Assembly (NCBI RefSeq): GCF_001651865.1
Contig: NZ_LPUX01000053.1
Location: 1,054,001 to 1,118,000 of the forward strand
DNA: 64,000 nt
Reading direction: 5' to 3'
Origin: Sinorhizobium glycinis
GTDB lineage: Bacteria > Pseudomonadota > Alphaproteobacteria > Rhizobiales > Rhizobiaceae
This document shows positions 39,721 through 48,441 of the stretch, piece after piece. A model generated the notes under the pieces. It was not told where the DNA came from and did not search any database. It was given only the letters and a program-made list of their open reading frames with translations. Both the position numbers and the translations under genes were made by a program. The first letter of the stretch is position 1. Every line of letters starts with the position of its first letter.

Positions 39721-39817
39721 CTGCATGTTTCCTTGGATCGTAGCCGATCCAAGGACCAAAACAGCAGAGATTCTAAGTGATGCAGCGTCCTTGTGCGATA
39801 AGACGCACGGCGCTGTA
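39721..39817. repeat. Mosaic palindromic repeat, family A (copy 3)
   Basis: The CTGCATGTTTCCTTGGATC/GATCCAAGG arm is followed by AGATTCTAAGTGATGCAGCG and a GTGCG...CGCAC arm ending CGCTGTA. It ends 45 bp before the NYN gene start and forms most of its leader. An apparent in-frame extension of that gene (from 39725) is simply this repeat. Confidence 0.8.
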
Positions 39818-39862
39818 GTGCAGGCGATCCGAGACAGCATTTCGGATAACAAAGGGGTCACC

Positions 39863-40438
39863 ATGTTCGATACCCGCGAAAAGATCGCGCTTTTCATCGA
39901 CGGCGCCAATCTCTACGCGACATCGAAAAGCCTAGGATTCGACGTTGATTACCGGAAGTTATTGAGCGCATTCCAGAAACGCGCCTACCTGCTGCGAGCC
40001 TATTATTTCACCGCGCTGATCGAAGACCTCGAGTTTTCTTCGATCCGGCCGTTGATCGACTGGTTGGATTACAACGGCTACACGGTCGTCACCAAACCGG
40101 CCAAGGAGTTCACGGACGCCCAGGGCCGTCGCAAGATCAAGGGGAGCATGGATATCGAGCTCGCGATCGGTGCCATGGAACAGTGCCACGTCATCGACCA
40201 TTTCGTCCTCTTCTCCGGCGACGGCAACTTCACGACGCTTGTCGAGGCGCTGCAGCGCAGGGGCCGCAAGGTTTCCGTCGTTTCGACGCTTTCGACCCAA
40301 CCGCCTATGATTGCCGACGAACTGCGCCGGCAGGCCGACCACTTCATCGATCTCATCTCGCTGCGCAGCGAGATCGACCGTCACCCACAGGGGACGCCGC
40401 AGCCGGTCAAGCCGGCAGGAGAAAGCGTCGCTCCCTGA
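39863..40438 (+). CDS. LabA-like NYN domain protein (putative RNase)
   Basis: A 191-residue PIN-like/NYN domain protein. Acidic residues expected in a metal-dependent ribonuclease site are visible: Asp13 in ALFIDGANLYA, Asp97 in GSMDIELAIGAM, and Asp120 in FSGDGNFTTLVEAL. The last ~25 residues are a Pro-rich tail. Homologues are widespread (LabA/DUF88) and are inferred RNases. The ATG at 39863 (MFDTREKIALFI) has AAAGGGG upstream. It is the only plus-strand gene in a 22-kb minus-strand block, between lnt and ybeX, and converges on ybeX with 36 bp between stops. The RNA substrate is unknown. Confidence 0.9.
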   Translation: MFDTREKIALFIDGANLYATSKSLGFDVDYRKLLSAFQKRAYLLRAYYFTALIEDLEFSSIRPLIDWLDYNGYTVVTKPAKEFTDAQGRRKIKGSMDIELAIGAMEQCHVIDHFVLFSGDGNFTTLVEALQRRGRKVSVVSTLSTQPPMIADELRRQADHFIDLISLRSEIDRHPQGTPQPVKPAGESVAP

Positions 40439-40474
40439 GATCAGAACGAGCGGACGTGCGCGGCGCCGCCGCGG

Positions 40475-41635
40475 TCACTCCGCCGAGGTTGGAGGCGGGA
40501 CGTTTGCCTGAGCGCCACCGTTCGCCGGCAGCGCTTCGGGCAAGGTTTCCTTTTCGGGCTTGACCACCCGCCGGCGCGCCGGCGGCCGCTTGCGCATGAT
40601 GCGCACGCGCTTTACGCGACGCGGATCGGCGTCGAGGATCTGAAACTCGAAGCCGGGAATGGCCTGCACCACCTCGCCGCGGACCGGAATGCGGCCGAGG
40701 GATGCGAAAACCAGCCCGCCGAGTGTATCGACATCCTCGAGCTGCTCCCGCACGTCGAAATCCGGACCGATCGCCTCGGCAATCTCCTCGAGCTCAACGC
40801 GCGCGTCCGCCACGAAAACGTCGTCCGATGTGCGGGCGAACATCACCTCCTCATCGTCGTGCTCGTCCTCGATGTCGCCGACCACCATCTCGACGATGTC
40901 CTCGAGCGAGACGAGGCCGTCCGTGCCGCCATATTCGTCGATGACGAGCGCCATCTGGATGCGCGCGGCCTGCATGCGCTGCATGAGGTCGGAGGCCAGC
41001 ATCGAAGGGGGCACGAAGAGGACCTGGCGAATGATGCCCGCCTCCTCAAGCGTCTTATTCAGATCGACGCGCGCGAGATCGAAACCCGGTTTCGGCTGGC
41101 GCGGCGTCTTCTCCACCTTGTCGGCGGCGATCGCGGGCTGTGCCTTGCCGTTGCGGCGGCGGTTGCGGGCCTGCCGGGTCACGTAGGCGAGCAGATCGCG
41201 GATATGGACCATGCCGCGCGGGTCGTCGAGGCCATCGCTATAGACCGGCATGCGCGAACGGCCGGATTCTTCGAAGAGAACCATGAGTTCGCCGAGCGTG
41301 ATGCTCTGATCCACCGCCTCGATGTCGGCGCGCGGCACCATCACGTCTTCGACGCGGACCTCGCGGAAGCGGAGGATGTTGTTGAGCATCGCCCGCTCCT
41401 CGGGCGAAAAGGCGGTGTTGCTGTCGGCATCCGTCATCAGCGCGTCGGCGAGGTCCTCGCGCAGACTCGACGCACCCGCACCGCGCCACAGGCGGGCCGC
41501 ACGGCTCCAGAAGGATGAAATTGGTTTGTTGCCCTCTGGTCGGGCGGTGGTACTACTACTGCCCGCGTCGGCTTCGCCGGAGGCGTCGGCCTCCTCGCTG
41601 GCAACCGTTGCCGGCTGTATCTTGAAGTCGCTCAT
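40475..41635 (-). CDS. ybeX: CorC/YbeX-family protein with CBS pair
   Basis: A 386-residue soluble protein without the DUF21 membrane domain. An N-terminal low-complexity region (about 1-35, Ala/Glu/Ser-rich) precedes two CBS domains (about 95-160 and 205-265; EDVMVPRADIEAVD, then VIDEYGGTDGLVSLEDIVEM) and a CorC_HlyC transporter-associated domain (about 285-360). A basic tail ends the chain. The protein is linked to ribosome metabolism and magnesium/cobalt efflux in enterobacteria; both roles are inferences here. It is 12 bp downstream of ybeY in the usual ybeZ-ybeY-ybeX chain. Confidence 0.92.
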   Translation of the reverse strand: MSDFKIQPATVASEEADASGEADAGSSSTTARPEGNKPISSFWSRAARLWRGAGASSLREDLADALMTDADSNTAFSPEERAMLNNILRFREVRVEDVMVPRADIEAVDQSITLGELMVLFEESGRSRMPVYSDGLDDPRGMVHIRDLLAYVTRQARNRRRNGKAQPAIAADKVEKTPRQPKPGFDLARVDLNKTLEEAGIIRQVLFVPPSMLASDLMQRMQAARIQMALVIDEYGGTDGLVSLEDIVEMVVGDIEDEHDDEEVMFARTSDDVFVADARVELEEIAEAIGPDFDVREQLEDVDTLGGLVFASLGRIPVRGEVVQAIPGFEFQILDADPRRVKRVRIMRKRPPARRRVVKPEKETLPEALPANGGAQANVPPPTSAE

Positions 41636-41647
41636 TGTTCCAAACTG

Positions 41648-42154
41648 TCAATCCGGGGGTCGGTCCCCGTAGGGATCAGATAGGCCAAGACGCGCCAAAA
41701 TGCGAGTCTCCAACCCCTCCATTCTTTCCGCTTCTTCGTCTTCGATATGATCATAGCCGAAAAGATGGAGGAATCCATGCACGAGAAGATGCGTCAGGTG
41801 CTCCTCGAACGGCTTCTCCAATTCATCCGCCTCACGCTTCAACGTCTCGTAGGCGACGATGATGTCGCCGAGCATCGGCCCCGGCATCCTGCCGGGCGTC
41901 ACCGGAAAGGCAGGGAAGGACAGCACATTGGTCGGCTTGTCCTGGTTGCGCCATTCGGCGTTGATCTCGCGGATCGACTGATCGTCGGTGAAGACCAGAG
42001 ACAGTTCCGGCGGCTCGCCCGGGAACGGCTGCTTCTCTTCCTCGGCCAGGAAATCCGCAGCTGCGCCGAGAATGCGCGTGGAAACAGACTGCAGCTCGTC
42101 CTCCGGCGGCCAGTCACCCTCCTCGACGCTGATCTGAATATCCAAAACCGTCAT
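41648..42154 (-). CDS. ybeY: Endoribonuclease YbeY (rRNA maturation factor)
   Basis: A 168-residue zinc-dependent RNase involved in 16S rRNA 3' processing and ribosome quality control. The metal-binding HGFLHLFGYDH (H-x3-H-x5-H) lies near residue 130. The conserved INAEWRNQDKPTNVLSFP is in the middle. In Sinorhizobium meliloti the orthologue also affects small-RNA regulation (SMc01113 work, from memory). It sits between ybeZ and ybeX with gaps of 17 and 12 bp, so it is co-transcribed. Confidence 0.97.
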   Translation of the reverse strand: MTVLDIQISVEEGDWPPEDELQSVSTRILGAAADFLAEEEKQPFPGEPPELSLVFTDDQSIREINAEWRNQDKPTNVLSFPAFPVTPGRMPGPMLGDIIVAYETLKREADELEKPFEEHLTHLLVHGFLHLFGYDHIEDEEAERMEGLETRILARLGLSDPYGDRPPD

Positions 42155-42171
42155 GACCGCTGGCGATCGCG

Positions 42172-43227
42172 TCAGCGATCGCTCTGTTCGCTTTCGTCGT
42201 GAACGGCCGTATGGCTTTCATAGGCCCTGACGATCCGCGCCACCATCGGGTGGCGCACCACATCCGCATCCTTGAACCGGATGACCGACACGCCTTCCAC
42301 GCCCTTCAAGATTTGCAGCGCCTCGACCAGACCCGACTTCACGCCGCGCGGCAGGTCGACCTGGCTCGGGTCGCCGGTGACGATCATCCGGCCGTTCTCG
42401 CCAAGACGGGTCAGGAACATCTTCATCTGCATCGATGTGGTGTTCTGCGCCTCGTCGAGAATGACCGCGGCATTGGCGAGCGTACGGCCGCGCATGAAGG
42501 CGAGCGGCGCGATCTCGATGACGCCGGCCGAGATCGCCCGTTCGACCTTGTCGCCGGGCATCATGTCGTAGAGCGCATCGTAGAGCGGTCTCAGATAGGG
42601 ATCGACCTTCTCCTTCATGTCGCCGGGCAGGAAGCCGAGACGCTCACCCGCCTCGACCGCCGGCCGCGACAGGATGATGCGGTCGACCGCGCCGCGCTCC
42701 AGAAGCTGGGCGGCATGGGCGACGGCGAGATAGGTCTTGCCGGTGCCGGCCGGGCCGACTCCGAAGACGAGCTCCGCCCGCTCCATGGCGCGGATATAGG
42801 CATCCTGCATCGGCGTGCGCGCAGCGATCGTCTTCTTGCGCGTCGAAATCTGCGCCATCGTCAGCTTGGCTTTGCGCTCCATGGTCGGCAACTGCAGCTG
42901 GTCGTCGGCGGCGACCGCCATGCGGATCGCCCCTTCGACGTCGGACGTATCGATCGAGGCCCCACTTTGCAGTCTTCCATAGAGATAGTCGAGCGCGCGC
43001 CGCGCCTGGTTGGTCGCCACGATATCGCCGGAGATGGCAACGGAATTGCCGCGCGGCCGGGCGTCGACACGCAGGCGCTCCTCGAGCAGCTTCAGATTCT
43101 GGTCGAACTGGCCGAAGAGCTCGCTGGCGAACCGGTTGTTCTCGAATGTGAGCACGAAGTGATTGGCGTCTGTCGCGGTTGTCTTCGAATGGCGCGATGA
43201 GGATGAAATCATTTCATGTCCGTTCAA
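42172..43227 (-). CDS. ybeZ: PhoH-like ATPase YbeZ
   Basis: A 351-residue protein. An N-terminal KH-like region (about 20-110) is followed by a PhoH ATPase domain (about 130-335) with Walker A GPAGTGKTY, Walker B VILDEAQN and the sensor GDPSQVDLP. YbeZ is thought to act with YbeY in RNA processing. The start at 43227 (MNGHEMISSSSRHSK) is taken, but an internal ATG at 43212 would also work. First of the ybeZ-ybeY-ybeX group, following miaB on the same strand with a gap of 116 bp. Confidence 0.95.
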   Translation of the reverse strand: MNGHEMISSSSRHSKTTATDANHFVLTFENNRFASELFGQFDQNLKLLEERLRVDARPRGNSVAISGDIVATNQARRALDYLYGRLQSGASIDTSDVEGAIRMAVAADDQLQLPTMERKAKLTMAQISTRKKTIAARTPMQDAYIRAMERAELVFGVGPAGTGKTYLAVAHAAQLLERGAVDRIILSRPAVEAGERLGFLPGDMKEKVDPYLRPLYDALYDMMPGDKVERAISAGVIEIAPLAFMRGRTLANAAVILDEAQNTTSMQMKMFLTRLGENGRMIVTGDPSQVDLPRGVKSGLVEALQILKGVEGVSVIRFKDADVVRHPMVARIVRAYESHTAVHDESEQSDR

Positions 43228-43343
43228 GCGGTTCAGGCTCCTCGCTCTCGATCCATAGCACCGCGCGCAAGATGACGCGCAGAGAACGTTCTAACGCTTT
43301 AGCTGCGCAAAAGCTCCCAAGAAGAGAACCTCGTGCCTCTGCT

Positions 43344-44744
43344 TCACTCGATCACTTCGGCAAACAGGCTGTTCGGACCGGCCCTGGTGATTCGTACCCT
43401 GATAATGTCACCGATTTGCGATCGTTTTGCATCAACATTCACGGGCTGCAGCCAGGGAGAGCGGCCGACCAGCTGGCCGGGCATGCGGCCGGGCTTTTCC
43501 AGAAGCAGGTCGATCTCCCTGCCGACGCATGATGCGGCGAAGTCACGCTGCTGATTGATGAGCAAGAACTGCAATCTTTCCAGGCGCTTGGCCTTCACGT
43601 CCTCTGGAACCTGATCCTTGAGATCGGCGCCCGGCGTGCCCGGCCGGCTCGAATATTTGAAGGAAAATGCCTGTGCATAACCCACCGCCTCGACGAGACG
43701 CATGGTGTCTTCGAAATCCGCCTCGGTCTCGCCGGGAAAGCCGACGATGAAATCGCCGGAAAGCGCCAGATCGGGTTGGGCGCGACGGATCCGCTCGACG
43801 AGAGCAAGATACTCGGCCGCCGTATGGCGCCGGTTCATTGCCTTCAAGATGCGATCGGATCCCGACTGGATCGGCAGATGCAGATAGGGCATCAGCTTGG
43901 TCATCGAACGATGCGCCTCGATCAGGCTCTCGTCCATGTCGCGCGGATGGCTGGTGGTGTAGCGCAGCCGCGCGAGCCCGTCGATCTCGCCGAGACGCCG
44001 CAGCAGATCGCCGAGGCCCCAATCGCCGCCGTCCGGCCCTGTTCCGTGCCAGGCATTGACGTTCTGGCCGAGCAGCGTGATCTCGCGCACGCCGCCGTCG
44101 ACCAGCTTTTCCGCCTCGGCGACGATCTGCGCCACCGGCCGCGAGACCTCGGCGCCGCGGGTGTATGGCACCACGCAGAAGGCGCAGAACTTGTCGCATC
44201 CCTCCTGCACGGTGAGGAAGGCGGTGACGCCGCGGGCACGGGTCTTGACCTTGTCCGGCGCCGGCAGATGCTCGAACTTGTCCTCGATGGCGTAGTCCGT
44301 CTCGACGACGCGCTCGCCGCTCCTTGCCCGCTTCAGCGCCTCGGGCAGCCGATGGTAGGTTTGCGGGCCGATGACCAGATCGACGGCCGGGGCGCGGCGA
44401 AGGATCTCGTTGCCTTCGGCCTGAGCGACGCAGCCGGCGACGCCGATCACCATCTCGCGGCCCTCGCTCGCCTTCGCCTTCTTCAGCTCGCGCAGGCGGC
44501 CCAGTTCGGAATAGACCTTTTCGGCCGCCTTCTCGCGAATGTGACAGGTGTTGAGCAGGACGAAATCGGCGTCTTCCACCACGTCCGTTGCGACGTAGCC
44601 ATCGCGCGACAGGGCGTCGGACATGCGGTCGGAATCGTAGACATTCATCTGGCAGCCATAGGTCTTGACGAAGACCTTGCGCGCCGGAACGGGTTCGTCG
44701 CCCGCAACGAGCGATTTCGGCAGAAGAGCGGTATCCTGGGTCAT
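43344..44744 (-). CDS. miaB: tRNA-2-methylthio-N6-dimethylallyladenosine synthase
   Basis: A 466-residue radical-SAM methylthiotransferase acting on i6A37 of tRNA. Three sections are visible: the UPF0004 domain (about 22-135) with conserved cysteines, as in KTYGCQMN and NTCHIREKA; the radical-SAM core with [16 protein letters not shown] (C-x3-C-x2-C); and a C-terminal TRAM domain (about 390-455). The first 20 residues are a leader typical of alphaproteobacteria. It is upstream of ybeZ, a widely conserved neighbour. Confidence 0.97.
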   Translation of the reverse strand: MTQDTALLPKSLVAGDEPVPARKVFVKTYGCQMNVYDSDRMSDALSRDGYVATDVVEDADFVLLNTCHIREKAAEKVYSELGRLRELKKAKASEGREMVIGVAGCVAQAEGNEILRRAPAVDLVIGPQTYHRLPEALKRARSGERVVETDYAIEDKFEHLPAPDKVKTRARGVTAFLTVQEGCDKFCAFCVVPYTRGAEVSRPVAQIVAEAEKLVDGGVREITLLGQNVNAWHGTGPDGGDWGLGDLLRRLGEIDGLARLRYTTSHPRDMDESLIEAHRSMTKLMPYLHLPIQSGSDRILKAMNRRHTAAEYLALVERIRRAQPDLALSGDFIVGFPGETEADFEDTMRLVEAVGYAQAFSFKYSSRPGTPGADLKDQVPEDVKAKRLERLQFLLINQQRDFAASCVGREIDLLLEKPGRMPGQLVGRSPWLQPVNVDAKRSQIGDIIRVRITRAGPNSLFAEVIE

Positions 44745-44824
44745 GCGGGTTCTTTAGTGCAAAGCGGCCCAAAATTGAAGCATTTTCGGGCGCCGCGCCG
44801 AAGGCGGCGGACGGCTTGCGATGG

Positions 44825-45640
44825 TTAGGCAGCGGTCTTCTGGCGCGCCGGAGACCGTCCTCTCAGCCGGTCCGACAACATGCTGCGAATCCGCTGTTCG
44901 ACGATGCGGCTGACTTCCTTGCGGTTGGAGCCCCGGCCGTAATCCACCGCCTCGCCGAAATCGACCTCCACATCGAGCGCCCCTTCCCTGAGCACCCCGA
45001 CGAGATGCGGGAGCAGCCCAATGTCGCCCGGCCAGGCCGCGATCGGCCGATAGTAGCGGCCCATCGGCATGCCGTGGATGCCCGTATAGGAAATCGCCAC
45101 CGGTTGAACGTGAACCACGCCGGTCGGCGACTGGGGCACGGCCGAGGCGGCTGCGCCGAACAGCGACGTCTTGATCTCGAGCAGGCGGTTGCCATCGGAA
45201 GTCGTACCCTCGGGAAAGAGAACGACGATCTCGCCGTCGGCAAGCCGCCGGCCGATCTCGCTCACCTGGTCGCCGGTCGTGCGCTTCTGTTGGCGCTCGA
45301 TGAAGACGGAAGCCTGCAGCCGGGCAAGGAGACCGAAGACCGGCCAGTCCTTGACGTCCGATTTGGCGACGAACACCACATCGGCGACCGACGACAGGAC
45401 CAGTATGTCCTTCCAGGAGACGTGATTGGCGCTGATGAGCAGCGGCCGCCGCCGATCCAATTCCCCATGGACCCGTACCCGCAGCCCGAGCAGGCGGCAG
45501 GCGACGCGATGCCAGAACCGCGGCAGCAGGCGGCGCGGCTTGAGATCCAGCCAGAGGCAGACCAGTTGGACCGGCATCAGCAAGAAAGAGACGATCGCGA
45601 GCAGGATGGCGTTGAGCGCGATCCGTATCCAGTTGATCAT
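44825..45640 (-). CDS. plsC: 1-acyl-sn-glycerol-3-phosphate acyltransferase (PlsC-like)
   Basis: A 271-residue membrane-bound acyltransferase. A hydrophobic N-terminal anchor (about 5-30) is followed by the HxxxxD-type active site in ISANHVSWKDILVL. The phosphate-binding FPEGTTSDGNRLLE appears near residue 135. It converts lysophosphatidic to phosphatidic acid. Rhizobia encode several PlsC/OlsA-type paralogues, including OlsA, which acts on lyso-ornithine lipid, so the substrate could differ. It lies between rimI and miaB on the minus strand. Confidence 0.88.
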   Translation of the reverse strand: MINWIRIALNAILLAIVSFLLMPVQLVCLWLDLKPRRLLPRFWHRVACRLLGLRVRVHGELDRRRPLLISANHVSWKDILVLSSVADVVFVAKSDVKDWPVFGLLARLQASVFIERQQKRTTGDQVSEIGRRLADGEIVVLFPEGTTSDGNRLLEIKTSLFGAAASAVPQSPTGVVHVQPVAISYTGIHGMPMGRYYRPIAAWPGDIGLLPHLVGVLREGALDVEVDFGEAVDYGRGSNRKEVSRIVEQRIRSMLSDRLRGRSPARQKTAA

Positions 45641-45777
45641 CCGGAAAGACTTTCTGATCCGACCACTTCGACGGGACTGGAGCGAGGTGCGCTCACATGC
45701 GTTCGCGCCGCCGCTCTATCGGATTGGTTTGCCGCATTTGTGCGACGGCAGGTGAGCCCACCTGCCTGCAAAATGCT

Positions 45778-46275
45778 CTAGCGAAGATCGAGCCGCATGA
45801 CAAGGGCGGCCGTGCGCGACCCGCTCGCTGCCTGGTAATAGGCCTTGCGCTCGCCGACCTTCGCGAAGCCCAATTTGCCATAGAGACCGATCGCCGCCAG
45901 GTTCGTCTCGTCGACTTCAAGGAACAGCGTTTCGGCGCCCTTGATGAACGCCTCGCGCATCACCGCCTGCATCAGCCGCCAGCCGAGCCCGGAACGGGCA
46001 AAGCGCGAGTCGACGCCGATCGTCAGGATCTCGGCCTCCCCCGCGGCGGTACGCGACAGCACGAAGCCTCCGAATGCCGGGCGAAACGTGCCGTTCGTCT
46101 GGCGGGCGGCGAAGCCGAAAACCGTGTCCTGCAGCAGCAGCGCGTGAATTTCGCCGTCACTCCACGGGCTAGCGAAACGCTGGCTGTGCAGCGCGGCTGC
46201 CGCAATGAGGTCGGCCTCCTCCAGCGGGAAGATGTCGAATTCAGTCCGGCGAGTGAAATAATCGGTGAAGCTCAT
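45778..46275 (-). CDS. rimI: Ribosomal protein alanine N-acetyltransferase RimI
   Basis: A 165-residue GNAT-fold acetyltransferase. The acetyl-CoA-binding loop is SRFARSGLGWRLMQAVMREA, and the C-terminal LFLEVDETNLAAIGLYGKLGF is typical of RimI, the enzyme that acetylates ribosomal protein S18 and sometimes other targets. The ATG at 46275 (MSFTDYFTRRTEFDIFPLEE) is chosen; an in-frame ATG at 46347 would add 24 poor residues. It follows tsaB closely, and tsaB-rimI is a conserved pair. Confidence 0.92.
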   Translation of the reverse strand: MSFTDYFTRRTEFDIFPLEEADLIAAAALHSQRFASPWSDGEIHALLLQDTVFGFAARQTNGTFRPAFGGFVLSRTAAGEAEILTIGVDSRFARSGLGWRLMQAVMREAFIKGAETLFLEVDETNLAAIGLYGKLGFAKVGERKAYYQAASGSRTAALVMRLDLR

Positions 46276-46351
46276 CTCGGTCCTACGCATCCGGCTCGAC
46301 AGTGCCGGCGCCGTGAGAGGCGCGGCCCCTGTTTCGATTGACTGCACGGCT

Positions 46352-47020
46352 CTATCCGGCTGTCGCCCTCGTCACCGCAAAGCCGGCTTGAGGCTTCGCA
46401 TCGGGGCCACGCAGATAAAGCGGTTTCGGCTTGGCCGAGGCTGGATCGGCCGCAGCGCCCAGCCGGCCGACCAGCGAGACGTCGATCTCGTCCGGCTCGC
46501 CGACCTTTCCGGTCGAGGCAACGAGCGATGCGCCGGATCCGCAAATGACGCCGGCGAAGCCGCAAAAGCGGTCGCGCGCCTCGGCGAGCGGCAGAATCCC
46601 GGGTTCTCTTTCCGGTTCGCCGCTTGCGGAAAAGGATTGGACATAGATCTCATCGCGTTTCGCGTCGATGAGCGCGAGCACCGGGCGGCCGGGATGCTTC
46701 TCCCTGGCACTCTCCGCAACAACCTGAAGCGTGGTGATGCCTATGGCCGGCTTGCCGAGGGCAAGCGCCAGGCCGCGGGCCGCCGCGACGCCGACGCGAA
46801 TGCCGGTGAAAGATCCCGGCCCTATGGTGACGGCGATCCGGTCGATTTCCGCAAGTTGCCTGCCGGAGGCGAAGAGCGCCTCATCGACGAAATCCATCAG
46901 GCGCTCGGCATGGCCGCGACCTATGTCGGCACCGGCACGCGCCAGGACCTCGCCCGCCGCAGCGTCGTAGACCGCCGCGGCGCAGCCGCTGCCGGATGTA
47001 TCGATGGCTAGAACCAGCAT
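46352..47020 (-). CDS. tsaB: tRNA threonylcarbamoyladenosine biosynthesis protein TsaB
   Basis: A 222-residue member of the ASKHA fold that partners TsaD in making t6A37 on ANN-decoding tRNAs. The start MLVLAIDTSGSGCAAAVYD and the diagnostic TIGPGSFTGIRVGVAAARGL are present. TsaB lacks catalytic metal ligands but is essential for the complex. Upstream in-frame residues to 47209 look non-coding, so 47020 is taken. Neighbours are rimI (downstream) and a NifU-like gene (upstream). Confidence 0.95.
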   Translation of the reverse strand: MLVLAIDTSGSGCAAAVYDAAAGEVLARAGADIGRGHAERLMDFVDEALFASGRQLAEIDRIAVTIGPGSFTGIRVGVAAARGLALALGKPAIGITTLQVVAESAREKHPGRPVLALIDAKRDEIYVQSFSASGEPEREPGILPLAEARDRFCGFAGVICGSGASLVASTGKVGEPDEIDVSLVGRLGAAADPASAKPKPLYLRGPDAKPQAGFAVTRATAG

Positions 47021-47227
47021 TATCAGACGCCATGACCTCCCTGCACTACGTCGCCGGCCTGCGGAGACGCTCCTCCCTCTGCGAGGCACGACCGTCGCGC
47101 GGCAGCCTTCGCCTGTCGTCGGCGTTCCGAAATCTCTGGGGCTGCGATCAGCCGAGATCGCTACAAACCGAGTCCGCAAGAGCGGACCGCAAGCGCCGCC
47201 GCTCCACACATTGCCAACTCGCCCGCT

Positions 47228-47794
47228 TCAGACCGATTCGACCGACTCGACCTCGGGCACGAAATGGCGCAGCAGATTCTGCACGCCGTGCCGAAGGGTC
47301 GCGGTCGAGGATGGGCAGCCGGAGCACGCCCCCTTCATGTTCAGGAACACGGTGCCGTCCTTGAATCCCCGGAAGGTAATGTCGCCGCCATCCTGGGCGA
47401 CGGCGGGGCGCACCCGCGTGTCGAGCAGTTCCTTGATGGTCGCGACGATCGCCTCGTCGCCCTCGTCATAGAATTCGCCTTCCTGATCCGTTTCCTCGGC
47501 TCGCCCCGCCCCCGACATGACCGGCTGGCCGGACATGAAATGTTCCATGATCGAGCCAAGAACCGCGGGCTTCAGGTGCGGCCATTCCTGCCCTTCCTTG
47601 CTGACCGTAATGAAGTCGTAGCCGAAATAGACGCCGGTGACGCCGGGAATCGTAAAAAGCCGTGCCGCGAGCGGCGAACCGGCGCGCGCCTCTTCTTCAG
47701 TTCGGAATTCGGCTGTACCGCTCTCCATGACCACCTTGCCCGGCAGGAACTTCAACGTGGCCGGATTCGGCGTGGCTTCGGTCTGGATGAACAT
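47228..47794 (-). CDS. NifU-family iron-sulfur cluster scaffold/carrier (Nfu type)
   Basis: A 188-residue protein. An Nfu N-terminal domain (about 1-88; MFIQTEATPNPATLKFLPGK) precedes a NifU C-terminal domain (about 110-180) with the cluster-binding CSGCPSS (C-x2-C). This architecture corresponds to Nfu1-like carriers that deliver 4Fe-4S clusters to targets such as lipoate synthase and aconitase. It is not a nitrogen-fixation NifU, which would be longer. Co-oriented with a universal stress gene upstream and tsaB downstream. Confidence 0.94.
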   Translation of the reverse strand: MFIQTEATPNPATLKFLPGKVVMESGTAEFRTEEEARAGSPLAARLFTIPGVTGVYFGYDFITVSKEGQEWPHLKPAVLGSIMEHFMSGQPVMSGAGRAEETDQEGEFYDEGDEAIVATIKELLDTRVRPAVAQDGGDITFRGFKDGTVFLNMKGACSGCPSSTATLRHGVQNLLRHFVPEVESVESV

Positions 47795-47897
47795 GATTCT
47801 CTCCGTTGCGCCGGGAGCGCTCTCAACCGGCTCTTTAGAATAGTTCAAAAATATAGGGACATCGCTTCGGCGCCGCAAGGGGGCGTTCTGCCGCACG

Positions 47898-48389
47898 TCA
47901 GGTCAGCGCGTCGATCTCCTCGTCGGTCAGAAGATCGGGGATGACCGTGACGGGGATGGGAAAGGCTGCCGCCTTCCCTGCGATCGACGACACCAGCGGA
48001 CCGGGTCCCTCCTTGGCCGACCCAGCCGCAAGAACGAGGATGGCGATATCCCGGTCTTCCTCGATGATGGCGTGGATCTGCTCCGTGGCAATGCCCTCGC
48101 GAATGACGATTTCAGGCTCGATGCCGATCCGCTCGCGCACCGTCTGCGCTACCTTGGCAAGCGTCGCCTCGGCCTCTTCGCGCGCCTCGGCCCGCATGAT
48201 CTCCTCCACCCCAAGCCACTGCTGGAAGTCGCCGTCGGCGATCACGTAGAGGAGCACAAGGCCGCCATTGGAGTTCTTGGCGCGCATGCCTGCATAATGC
48301 ACGGCACGGCCACATTCGGGCGTGTCGTCGATCACCGCCATGAACTTGCGGCGATGACCTTCCAGTCTTGAGAGTCGGGTGGAAACCAT
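47898..48389 (-). CDS. Universal stress protein family (UspA-like)
   Basis: A 163-residue single-domain USP. The N-terminal beta strand (KFMAVIDDTPECGRAVHYAG) and an intact C-terminal body (VIREGIATEQIHAIIEEDRD, then LVLAAGSAKEGPGPLVSSIAGKAAAFPIPVTVIP) fit the family. The canonical nucleotide-binding G-x2-G-x9-G(S/T) is partly altered, so ATP binding is uncertain. The ATG at 48389 is preferred to one 8 codons upstream. Between trpS and the NifU-like gene, with short gaps. The role is general stress and is not specified. Confidence 0.88.
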   Translation of the reverse strand: MVSTRLSRLEGHRRKFMAVIDDTPECGRAVHYAGMRAKNSNGGLVLLYVIADGDFQQWLGVEEIMRAEAREEAEATLAKVAQTVRERIGIEPEIVIREGIATEQIHAIIEEDRDIAILVLAAGSAKEGPGPLVSSIAGKAAAFPIPVTVIPDLLTDEEIDALT

Positions 48390-48441
48390 GCGGCGAACAT
48401 TACATCGCCGCACGCGTCCCGCAAGCTCTCATTTCGGCGGA

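Noticed and set aside
39725-39862. N-terminal extension of the NYN protein
   Set aside because: The in-frame extension is encoded by a mosaic repeat found elsewhere in the window, and the conserved domain begins at the ATG at 39863.
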